From the NCBI RefSeq assembly GCF_008806375.1, contig NZ_WAAT01000004.1, positions 124,215 to 188,214 on the forward strand: DNA of 64,000 nucleotides. The letters are read 5' to 3'. Positions 17,641 through 25,042 of the stretch are shown piece by piece (positions within the stretch are counted from its first letter, which is position 1; each line of letters starts with the position of its first letter). The translations under genes were made by a program, and so were the position numbers. The notes under the pieces were generated by a model. It saw only the letters and a program-made list of their open reading frames with translations. It did no database searches and was not told the origin of the DNA. The stretch comes from Pseudotamlana haliotis. Lineage in GTDB: Bacteria; Bacteroidota; Bacteroidia; Flavobacteriales; Flavobacteriaceae.

Positions 17641-17770
17641 TGCCATAGCACATACAATAGGCTTCCTTTCTATGTCGTTAAATAAAAAGTGTTTAACCAC
17701 TAGGTTAATATTGTTTTAGGAATGTTCTTGAATCTCGAAAACTAACTTTATTAACCTTGTCGAGGTAACA
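17641..17770 (+). repeat. ~125 bp dispersed repeat, copy C (diverged), in the gene-free stretch 17398-18014
   Basis: This shares with copies A and B the blocks TATGTCGT, ATAAAAAGTGTTTAA.CACTAG.TTAA, TTTTAG and TTCTTGAATCTCG, in the same orientation but with many substitutions. It closes the AAR/ADO-like cluster on its upstream side. The surrounding 17398-18014 region has no gene. Its other structure is the nested hairpin at 17846-17896. Confidence 0.7.
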
Positions 17771-17845
17771 ATTGAGAAGATTTATTCCTTCAAGGCCAAT
17801 CTGAAGTTTGTATACTTTAATTTTTTTAAGTTCATCAAGAATTTA

Positions 17846-17896
17846 AAATATCCCAAAAAACTCAGTTTAAAATAAACTTTATTTCTTGGGATATTT
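17846..17896. other. nested hairpin between repeat C and a small gene
   Basis: AAATATCCCAA (17846-17856) and TTGGGATATTT (17886-17896) are perfect 11-base arms. They enclose a second perfect hairpin, AGTTTA-AAA-TAAACT (17864-17878). It could be a terminator for the 18015-18362 gene, which reads leftwards into it, or part of the repeat element. Confidence 0.5.
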
Positions 17897-18014
17897 AGAG
17901 AAGTTTGTGTTTTTTAAAAATTTAATTTTTAGTTGAATCATTAATCCCTTCACTAATTTTTTTTAAAACACAAATGAGCAATCCATGAATTGAAAAGTAC
18001 TTATAATCATATTT

Positions 18015-18362
18015 TCATTTTCTGTCAATATGAACTAATGTTCCCGGACCTTTATATATATAAGCTCTATTTGGGGCAACTAAAAACTCATAGACCTCGT
18101 TTTTATCAGGATGAATTTTAAAGTATTTACCAAATGTTGTCATGGTACCAAAATTCCCATGGTCTATCGTAGTATTTTGAGCTGGTATCCAACACATGGC
18201 ATCCATGTAATTATAAACGTAGAAATCTACAGGTTTGCCAGTATCATTAAAAATAATTGCAGAACTTTTTGATATACCAGAAGTTAATTTTTCAATATCT
18301 TCATTGGTTAGGTTGTAAAAATCATGAGCACTAATTATATTTCCTAAACTTTCTGATTTCAT
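18015..18362 (-). CDS. small protein of unknown function
   Basis: This encodes 115 residues with no signal peptide or membrane segment. The C-terminal three-quarters has beta-rich, aromatic sequence (AIIFNDTGKPVDFYVYNYMD, then FLVAPNRAYIYKGPG), reminiscent of small lectin-like or aegerolysin-like sandwiches, but I cannot assign it. It stands alone, divergent from the 18602 operon, with 239 bases between. The nested hairpin at 17846-17896 may end its transcript. Confidence 0.55.
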   Translation of the reverse strand: MKSESLGNIISAHDFYNLTNEDIEKLTSGISKSSAIIFNDTGKPVDFYVYNYMDAMCWIPAQNTTIDHGNFGTMTTFGKYFKIHPDKNEVYEFLVAPNRAYIYKGPGTLVHIDRK

Positions 18363-18601
18363 AATGTCATCTTTTAATTAGGCTCCTACTCTATTCTGGT
18401 TTTTCAGATAACCACCAATTGTTTTAATATCATACATCGAATATATATGACATCACTAAGAATATCAATCTTTTTGTGTGAATCGACCTAAAAACCTAGT
18501 AAGTGGATACTTTTAAAATGATAATTTTTTTCAAACCTCCTTTCGGAAAATAATTCTATATATTTGAGAATATCAATTAAATTAATTAATCATAATTTTC
18601 T

Positions 18602-19153
18602 ATGAAACAAAAACCAACACCTAAAGAGGTCGTTTTAGATCTTGATTTCGATTTTAATGAACTAAAAGAAACCCTTGAAAATACACATATTGGAGAAGGC
18701 TCACACTTAAACCCTATACTGTTAGATTTTTTTGTGAAAAACGATTTAAAAGGCTTTTTCCTTAATCTAGTTTGTGGAGAAAGTGTTCAATTTAAATTAA
18801 ATTTTCCAGGAACAAGTATCGTTCCTAAATTATATTACTTAAAATTCATCAATTTAAGTAAAGCTTCTCAAACTTTTATGAGTTTAGAAGATTGGCAAGA
18901 ACACATTATTTTTAAAAAAAATGATAAACATAGTTCGGTAGCTCCAGACGGTAGCCTTTTTGTTAAACCTAGAACCATTAAAGAGAGCAATGAAGAGTAT
19001 TTCTTAATTAAAAGTAAAGACAAAGACCAATCAGATTGCGACTTAAAAGACTTGTATTTATACTATACGATTGTATTATCTTTTGAAATAGACAACAAAG
19101 AATATTACTTTAAAATTGATCCGTTTGTTAAAATTCATTCAAAACACAATTAG
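18602..19153 (+). CDS. protein of unknown function, first gene of the histidine kinase operon
   Basis: This encodes 183 residues with no signal peptide. It is acidic at the start (VLDLDFDFNELKETLE), followed by a probable beta sandwich and the stretch SSVAPDGSLFVKPRT. It ends 18 bases before the TPR histidine kinase gene, so co-transcription is likely. That makes a role in the same signalling pathway possible but unproven. I do not recognise the family. Confidence 0.6.
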   Translation: MKQKPTPKEVVLDLDFDFNELKETLENTHIGEGSHLNPILLDFFVKNDLKGFFLNLVCGESVQFKLNFPGTSIVPKLYYLKFINLSKASQTFMSLEDWQEHIIFKKNDKHSSVAPDGSLFVKPRTIKESNEEYFLIKSKDKDQSDCDLKDLYLYYTIVLSFEIDNKEYYFKIDPFVKIHSKHN

Positions 19154-19171
19154 TATTTAAACGATTAATAT

Positions 19172-20932
19172 ATGTATAGTAAACTAAAAGTCCTTTTTTG
19201 TTTAATCTTTTGCCTTTTGTGCCAGCTTGGCTATGGGCAGGACAGAAAAAAATCTGATAGTTTACTAGATTTACTAAAAGCTAAAAATTTCACAAAAAAG
19301 GAGCGCGCTAACTTATTAGAGTCTATTTCATTTTACCACCCTAAATTAGATAGCGCGCTCTACTTCGCTCAAGAATCTTTAAAAGTTTCAAAAGAAATTG
19401 ATTCCAGACTTTTAGAAGCTCAAGCCCTAGAAAGTATTGGAATGCTAGAGCAACGATTAGGCAATTATAGCAATGCTTTATCAGCTGCTTTTGAAGCTTT
19501 AACTATATATGAAGAACTAAATTTAATAGATAATCAAGCTGCAGTTCAAGCTCAAATAGCTACTGTTTATGCAGCTTTACAAGAATATCAATCATCGATA
19601 ACTTATCTTAAAAAAACAGCATCGATTTACAAAGATCTTGACGAAAAAATAAAATATGCTTTAACCTTAATTAATTTAGGTGAGTCATATCGCGTTGCTG
19701 GGATGCTCGATCTAGCAGAAACAACCTTATTAGATGTTCTTGAATTAAACAAAGTCCTTGACATTGAGGCCATTTCGGGCTACACATCTGGTAATTTAGG
19801 AATGGTTTATGCTTCTAAAAATGAATTTGAAAAGGCTAAAAATGCGTTGAAAAAAGCCATAAATATTCTTAAGATTTTACAAGATGATTACTGTGTTTCC
19901 ATATACCTCGCGGAATTAGGTGATATTTATAAGAAAGAAGGCAATCACGATCTCGCAGAAAAATACTTATTAGAGGCTTTCAAAATTGCTAAAAAAATTG
20001 GTTTAAAAGAACAAATACAAGACTTTAGTAAAACGCTAGTTTTGTTTAACCAAGAAAAGCAAGATTATAAAGAAGCTTTTAAATATCAAAACATATATCA
20101 AACCTATCACGATAGCCTTGTTAATAAAGAGAATATAAAAAAAGTAGAACAGCTTAAAGCTGGGTATATCATTAATAAAAGGGAGTTGGAAATTGAGCGT
20201 ATTAATGAGATAAGTGCTACAAGAAAAAATATTGTTATAGGATTATCAGTTGTGATTGTATTATTTATTGTATTAAGTTATTTGTTATACAGATTGTACA
20301 ATCGTATACGTATCGTTAATGCCGATTTATCGAAAAAGGAAAAAGAAAAAGCCTTTCTTTTAAAAGAGCTTAACCACCGTGTTAAAAATAATTTACAAAT
20401 GGTATCTAGCTTACTTAATTTGCAAAGCCGATCGCTTAGTGAAAATTCAGATAAGGAAATTATCGTTTCTGGTAAGAACAGAGTCGAGGCCTTGTCATTA
20501 GTACACAGTAAGCTATACCAAGAAGGACTTGAGACCAAAATTAATTTAAAAGAATATGTAGAGGAACTTGTTTTAAATCTTATTTATGGTTTTGGTGTCG
20601 AATTAAATCCAAAATTTAACATTGACCCCATAAATATTGACGTTAACAAAGCTATACCTATTGCTTTAATTTTAAATGAAATTGTAACCAATGCCATCAA
20701 ACATGCTTATAAAGATAATCCTAACCCTAAACTTGAAATATCGGCACTTTCTAATGAAAAAGGATTACATGTTGAAGTGAGCGATAATGGCAAAGGGTTC
20801 GGTCCTACAGAGCGACAAAAAAAGAATTCTTTGGGGTTACAGCTTATTAACTCACTAATAGATCAATTAGATGGCAGCGTAAACATTGAGAGCAACGAAG
20901 GCACTCAGTGGAAAATAAATTTAGTAATATAA
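19172..20932 (+). CDS. TPR sensor histidine kinase (HisKA_2 type)
   Basis: This 586-residue protein has a signal peptide (residues 1-22, GYGQ). A periplasmic array of about six TPR units spans 40-330, with one membrane helix near 353-375 and a cytoplasmic kinase. The dimerisation motif is KELNHRVKNNLQMVSSLLNL, with phospho-accepting H402. The ATP-binding domain has the N box NEIVTNAIKHAYKD and the G box SDNGKGFG. HisKA_2 kinases commonly pair with atypical response regulators, and here a LytTR regulator gene follows after seven bases. The TPR array probably senses a protein or peptide partner in the periplasm. Confidence 0.88.
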   Translation: MYSKLKVLFCLIFCLLCQLGYGQDRKKSDSLLDLLKAKNFTKKERANLLESISFYHPKLDSALYFAQESLKVSKEIDSRLLEAQALESIGMLEQRLGNYSNALSAAFEALTIYEELNLIDNQAAVQAQIATVYAALQEYQSSITYLKKTASIYKDLDEKIKYALTLINLGESYRVAGMLDLAETTLLDVLELNKVLDIEAISGYTSGNLGMVYASKNEFEKAKNALKKAINILKILQDDYCVSIYLAELGDIYKKEGNHDLAEKYLLEAFKIAKKIGLKEQIQDFSKTLVLFNQEKQDYKEAFKYQNIYQTYHDSLVNKENIKKVEQLKAGYIINKRELEIERINEISATRKNIVIGLSVVIVLFIVLSYLLYRLYNRIRIVNADLSKKEKEKAFLLKELNHRVKNNLQMVSSLLNLQSRSLSENSDKEIIVSGKNRVEALSLVHSKLYQEGLETKINLKEYVEELVLNLIYGFGVELNPKFNIDPINIDVNKAIPIALILNEIVTNAIKHAYKDNPNPKLEISALSNEKGLHVEVSDNGKGFGPTERQKKNSLGLQLINSLIDQLDGSVNIESNEGTQWKINLVI

Positions 20933-20939
20933 CTTTTGA

Positions 20940-21719
20940 ATGAAGAGTTTCAGTTCGAATATTAGAATACTTATTGTTGAAGATGAAAAGCTATTAGCCC
21001 AAGATATTTCATGGCGACTTTTAGACATGTCTTATGAAATAGTAGGTGTTACTGATTCGGCGGAAACCACACTATCTTTATTAGAAAACACTTCTGATAT
21101 TCATATTATACTCATGGATATCATGATAAAGGGTGATAAAGATGGTATTGAATTAGCACATATAATTAATGAAAAATATAACATTCCTTTAATTTTTCTA
21201 AGTTCGCTTACTGATGCTAAAATTGTTGATCGTGTTAAAGATGTAAAAGCCCATGCGTATCTTCTTAAACCATTCAATGACAGGCAGATAAATATTGCTA
21301 TAGAATTAGCATTGTCTAACTTTTCTAAGGAAAGCCATGTCGAAAATTCTATTGATAATCAAAATAATAACCCTGTTATAGAAAGTGATAATCAGGCTCT
21401 GAGTATTAAAAATGATTTGTTTCTGAAAAAAAATAATCACTACGAACGGGTTGCTTTGGAAGATATTCAGTTTTTAGAAGCAGATAATAATTACACCATA
21501 ATCCACACCAAATTAGATAAATTTTTATATTCTACAGGATTAAAAAATTTTGAAGAACAATTGCCTGAAAATATGTTTTTTAGAGTGCACAGAAGCTATC
21601 TCATTAATATTTCGGCAGTGAGTGGCTTTGAAGGAAATATGCTTTATATAAAGGACAAAAAAATCCCGGTAAGCAAATCCAATCGGGCCGAAATTTTAAA
21701 ACATTTTAATACGTTATAA
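20940..21719 (+). CDS. LytTR-family response regulator
   Basis: This 259-residue protein has an N-terminal receiver domain with acidic pocket E14/D15, phospho-acceptor D60 in ILMDIMIKGDKDGIEL and the conserved lysine in AYLLKPF. After a linker rich in asparagine and serine (about 123-150), a C-terminal LytTR DNA-binding domain shows IQFLEADNNYTIIHT and FRVHRSYLIN. It should be phosphorylated by the kinase encoded seven bases upstream and regulate genes not identifiable here. A repeat-derived hairpin at 21754-21925 follows and may end the operon. Confidence 0.9.
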   Translation: MKSFSSNIRILIVEDEKLLAQDISWRLLDMSYEIVGVTDSAETTLSLLENTSDIHIILMDIMIKGDKDGIELAHIINEKYNIPLIFLSSLTDAKIVDRVKDVKAHAYLLKPFNDRQINIAIELALSNFSKESHVENSIDNQNNNPVIESDNQALSIKNDLFLKKNNHYERVALEDIQFLEADNNYTIIHTKLDKFLYSTGLKNFEEQLPENMFFRVHRSYLINISAVSGFEGNMLYIKDKKIPVSKSNRAEILKHFNTL

Positions 21720-21753
21720 CTAAAATTTAGTTTTTAAAATACAAGCATAAAAA

Positions 21754-21925
21754 AGGCTGTCTAAAAAGTATTAAAGTCCCTCATTCTGAAGTAATACAAC
21801 CCCGTTAAAACTTCGCTTTAAGGGTTGTATTATTATGATAATCAGGTAATATGAAAATCTTAATCATCACGCCTGCTAGTAGGCAGGAGTTCAGGTTAAC
21901 GAAAACTTTATTTTTTAGACAGCCT
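21754..21925. repeat. inverted-repeat element, GGCTGTCT type, copy 1
   Basis: The outer arms are AGGCTGTCTAAAAAGTA (from 21754) and ACTTTATTTTTTAGACAGCCT (to 21925). Inside are a strong hairpin (AATACAACCC paired with GGGTTGTATT) and a short palindrome around CCTGCTAGTAGGCAGG. Related elements with the same outer arms occur at 46451-46589 and 57026-57107. Each sits just after a stop codon or between genes, so they may double as transcription terminators. Confidence 0.7.
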
Positions 21926-21950
21926 CCAATAAATTTAAATTTGTGAGGTT

Positions 21951-22379
21951 CTACTTATCCAATAACAAATTCAAGGTAACTGTGATGTTATCACGTGTTG
22001 CTTTACTAAACGGACACATTTCGTGAGCTTTCTCTACTAAGTCCTCACCTGTTTCAAGATCTACTCCTGGGATATAACAATCTAAAGTGGCTTCTAAAAA
22101 GAACCCGTCGTCATCCTTACAAAAACCGATGATAGCTGTTACACTTAGTTCATTATCATCAATGTCTATTCCTTCATTTTGAGCCACAGCTTGTAACGCT
22201 CCACCAAAACAGGCAGCATAGGCTGCACCAAATAATTGTTCTGGGTTTGCACCGTCTCCGCCATCACCTCCCATAGATTTAGGTACTGATAAATCAAAAT
22301 TAACCGGACTGTTTTCAGATTCTACGCGACCTTTTCTTCCTCCAGTAGCAATCGTAGTTGCTTCATATAAAGTTTTCAT
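21951..22379 (-). CDS. ohr: organic hydroperoxide resistance protein (Ohr)
   Basis: This 142-residue protein, the family's usual length, is a member of the OsmC/Ohr thiol peroxidases. Both redox cysteines are present: C57 in YAACFGGAL and C122 in EMCPFSKATRDN. The conserved arginine (R18 in GRKGRVES) and E47 are also in place. It reduces organic and lipid hydroperoxides in the cytoplasm. No OhrR-type MarR regulator gene adjoins it. It is monocistronic, with 261 gene-free bases upstream holding nothing else recognisable. Confidence 0.93.
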   Translation of the reverse strand: MKTLYEATTIATGGRKGRVESENSPVNFDLSVPKSMGGDGGDGANPEQLFGAAYAACFGGALQAVAQNEGIDIDDNELSVTAIIGFCKDDDGFFLEATLDCYIPGVDLETGEDLVEKAHEMCPFSKATRDNITVTLNLLLDK

Positions 22380-22640
22380 GTAATGTTTTTTTATAGTTAT
22401 TCATTAAAGATAATATGATAAAAATATTTACAGCAAAAAAATGTCTTAAACTTCTCCTAAAACACTTAAATCACTCCTCAAAACTGCTGTCTCATATTGA
22501 TAGATTATTCTATGTAAAATAATGACTTTATCAATTTGTCTTCAATTAATTAAAAGCATCAATGTTTTAAGTAAACCAGCTAATCTTATGGTATTCTATT
22601 CATTAAGTTTGAGTAAATACGAACTTAAAATTTTAAAACC

Positions 22641-22901
22641 ATGAATAAATCAGATAAAGAAAATTCAGAAAAGAATACCAAGGATTTAAATAAAAATGCT
22701 GATAATAACGCAATCGTAAAGAAAACCCCTAATGAGCCAGAGATTGCTGAAGAAAATTTAGACTTTCCTGGAGCTCGCACGGCAAGACCTTTGACGAACG
22801 ACAGGCATAAGGGTGATAAACTGCAGAAAGAAAAAGAATCAGAAGAAGAACCTATTGAAAATATCGAGCTTGATACTAAACCAGGAAAGAAGGAGAAATA
22901 A
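22641..22901 (+). CDS. small charged, probably disordered protein
   Basis: This encodes 86 residues made almost entirely of lysine, glutamate, asparagine and aspartate, with a short less-charged stretch DFPGARTARPLTND in the middle. There is no membrane segment or signal. Composition suggests intrinsic disorder. The ATG follows AT-rich DNA typical of starts in this genome. No function is proposed. It could be a stress-related hydrophilin-like protein, but nothing in the sequence settles this. Confidence 0.5.
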   Translation: MNKSDKENSEKNTKDLNKNADNNAIVKKTPNEPEIAEENLDFPGARTARPLTNDRHKGDKLQKEKESEEEPIENIELDTKPGKKEK

Positions 22902-23030
22902 ATAGCTATTGCTTAATGGTTCTCGACTTCGCTCAAACACCGTTCCGAAGGTTTGATTGGAAATGGTGTTCGAGCCTAGCTATCAGCAGATAGGGTGAAC
23001 TCGGTAACTTTTTAACTATGATATAAATAC

Positions 23031-23198
23031 CTATTTTTTCTTCTTTCCCCTCCAAAAAATATAAAGGGCTATAATTGCAATAGGAATCACAATAAAGACG
23101 ATAATCTCAACTGGATTTGATAAATCTACTTTTTGATTATCGTCTGGGTTTGGTGTGCCCATCGGGATTTGAAGTAATAAGTTGTATAATGCGAGCAT
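23031..23198 (-). CDS. small single-pass membrane protein
   Basis: I chose the start at 23198 (MLALYNLLLQIP, 55 residues); an ATG at 23228 would add ten. The protein has a short hydrophobic start, a polar stretch PNPDDNQKVDLSNP, one membrane helix (IIVFIVIPIAIIALYIFW) and a basic tail RGKKKK. This layout, with a membrane anchor and a K-rich cytoplasmic end, is common among small flavobacterial proteins of unknown function. Confidence 0.55.
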   Translation of the reverse strand: MLALYNLLLQIPMGTPNPDDNQKVDLSNPVEIIVFIVIPIAIIALYIFWRGKKKK

Positions 23199-23313
23199 AG
23201 TATAAACGTATTGATAGTTGTTAATCAAATTTAAGCATTTGAAAAAAGCTTACAAAGTATTTAACGCAACACCTTGTTATTTTTAGAAGCGATCCTTTTT
23301 AAATGATTCATAA

Positions 23314-24141
23314 TTATCTTTTTTGCCTTAAGAAATCTAATTCGTTCGTTTTTACCACAAAACCAACTCTAACAATGCTTGTAAACTGATCGTAATCGAT
23401 GAGACTTTCGGCATAACCTGCAAACCATTCGAACATTAAATACTGGTTTTTTGTTTTAAACGGATTATAATATAGGCGTGATCTAATTGAACCTTTCCAA
23501 TCCCACTCTAATCCTTTTTTGGCTTCGATTTCTAAAATTAATTTTTCCGAATTTAAATTACGAGATACTGTCACAGCTGCTAAACCTATATAATCAAAAA
23601 GATCGGGGTTACTTTCTTTATAAACAAAAGGAGCCCAAACTTCGGCACTCAATAACGTTTTTTTATTTAAAGCTGTCGAATATTTAAAATTCAAACTGTT
23701 CCAACTTCTGGAGTATATACTATCTCTACCATTGGAATTGTGATTGAGCATGACCGATGCCAAACCCTGAACGCGATCATTTTTATCATAAATCACTTTC
23801 GCTAAACCTATGGAGGGGTTAAAATTTATTTCTTCAAAAGGACTGGAAAATTTATAAATATTCCAAAATGCTTTTTGGGTGTAGGTTGCGTATATATAAC
23901 TATCCCACACTAGAGGTTTACGACTAATTAATTGTTTAAAACTGATTTGATATTTAATATCTGCCGTGTCAGAATTAATATCTGTATTCGTTGGAATTCC
24001 AGTAATAATATAGTTATCTTGATGAATTGTAAAAGTAGAATTCTCTTGAATTAAATTATTTACTTCTGCCCTAGTATACTTTTGAGCAAAGAGTTGAAAC
24101 GTCATTAAAAGCAAGCCTAATAGTAATTTATTTTTAATCAT
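23314..24141 (-). CDS. pldA: outer-membrane phospholipase A (OMPLA)
   Basis: This 275-residue protein has a signal peptide ending FAQ at residue 20. The OMPLA signature is clear: YKFSSPFEEINFNPS, then LNHNSNGRDS with H134 and S136 and SRSWNS with N148. The spacing equals the E. coli H142/S144/N156 triad. The C-terminal strands include GYAESLIDYD and a final VRVGFVV, as expected for the 12-stranded barrel. It hydrolyses phospholipids in the outer membrane when lipid asymmetry is lost. It is monocistronic. Confidence 0.9.
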   Translation of the reverse strand: MIKNKLLLGLLLMTFQLFAQKYTRAEVNNLIQENSTFTIHQDNYIITGIPTNTDINSDTADIKYQISFKQLISRKPLVWDSYIYATYTQKAFWNIYKFSSPFEEINFNPSIGLAKVIYDKNDRVQGLASVMLNHNSNGRDSIYSRSWNSLNFKYSTALNKKTLLSAEVWAPFVYKESNPDLFDYIGLAAVTVSRNLNSEKLILEIEAKKGLEWDWKGSIRSRLYYNPFKTKNQYLMFEWFAGYAESLIDYDQFTSIVRVGFVVKTNELDFLRQKR

Positions 24142-24196
24142 ATATATATTTCAATTAAGCTAACATCACAATCGTGACATAATTAATTAGCTTTTT

Positions 24197-24841
24197 TTAC
24201 TTTTTAAGCATGTCGGTTAATACTTCTTTAAAAACATCTATTGGCTGAGCTCCTGTTACGCCACTTTTCTTATTAAAAACGATAGTTGGCACAGATTGTA
24301 CACCGGCATTTTGCCAAAACGCTTGTTTGCTTCTTGTATTATAACGGGCTTCATCATTATCTAGCAAAGCCATACCTTCTTCGGCATTTAAACCAACGTC
24401 TAACGAAGCTTGTTTTAAAACGTCACGGTCTGAAACATCTTGACGTTCACCAAAAAAAGCGGTGATTAATCTCATTTTTAATTCAGTTTGTTTGCCGAAT
24501 TCTTGAGCGTATTCCAATAAAACATGAGCGTTGAAAGTATTTGCCATTTTCATACCCTCAAAATAGTCAAATTTAAAACCGAGCTCCTCGCCTATTTCAG
24601 TCATACGCTGTCTAGAAGCTTCTTGTTCTTCTGGTGTTGAACCGTATTTTTCTGCGATATGCTCTGTAAGGAGCTGGCCTTCCGCAGGCATATTGGGGTT
24701 TAATTCAAAGGGTTGCCACTCAATTTCTACTTGATCTTGTACACCTAGTTCATTAATAGCTTTTTCTAAACGTTTGTAGCCGATGATGCACCATGGGCAA
24801 ACTACATCAGAAACAATATCTATTTTTAATTTATCTTTCAT
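24197..24841 (-). CDS. DsbA-family oxidoreductase, FrnE-like
   Basis: This 214-residue protein has a thioredoxin fold with a large helical insertion and no signal peptide, so it is cytoplasmic. The active site is CPWC (C15 and C18) in DVVCPWCIIGYKRLEKA. The cis-proline loop is GVQSVPTIVFNKKSGVTGAQ near the C terminus. This is the FrnE/2-hydroxychromene-isomerase-like branch of the DsbA superfamily, which acts in thiol-disulfide exchange or isomerisation. Its target is unknown. Confidence 0.9.
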   Translation of the reverse strand: MKDKLKIDIVSDVVCPWCIIGYKRLEKAINELGVQDQVEIEWQPFELNPNMPAEGQLLTEHIAEKYGSTPEEQEASRQRMTEIGEELGFKFDYFEGMKMANTFNAHVLLEYAQEFGKQTELKMRLITAFFGERQDVSDRDVLKQASLDVGLNAEEGMALLDNDEARYNTRSKQAFWQNAGVQSVPTIVFNKKSGVTGAQPIDVFKEVLTDMLKK

Positions 24842-24910
24842 GAGTTTTTTTATTGAGAGATGTTATGATTATCTCATGTCAAAACTGTCGAAAAAATTAG
24901 TTGCCATTAC

Positions 24911-24953
24911 AAAAAAAGCGATGTTTTTAAGTTTACACTTTAAAACATCGCTT
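24911..24953 (-). terminator. intrinsic terminator of the secreted dehydrogenase gene
   Basis: AAGCGATGTTTT (24916-24927) and AAAACATCGCTT (24942-24953) form a perfect 12-base-pair stem. On the minus strand it is followed by a run of seven T (24917-24911). It lies 90 bases past the stop of the 25043-28480 gene. Confidence 0.85.
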
Positions 24954-25042
24954 GTGTGGTTAAATTGCTTCTCGACTCCGAAGACTATAAAGAAACAACT
25001 TCAGAGATCACGTTAGAGCCTGGTCGATAACGGTCATAGTTA

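Noticed and set aside
9479-17770. Repeats A-C as insertion-sequence ends or attachment sites
   Set aside because: All copies are in the same orientation, and there is no transposase or integrase gene and no visible target duplication. They are reported as repeats only.
22905-23020. Strong inverted-looking stretch with TTCTCGACTTCGCTC and GGTGTTCGAGCC
   Set aside because: Looks like another degenerate dispersed repeat, but only a partial echo near 24967-25010 is visible, too little to define an element.
24783-25016. 77-codon plus-strand frame starting inside the DsbA-like gene
   Set aside because: It runs through the reverse strand of a well-supported gene and through the terminator hairpin at 24911-24953.
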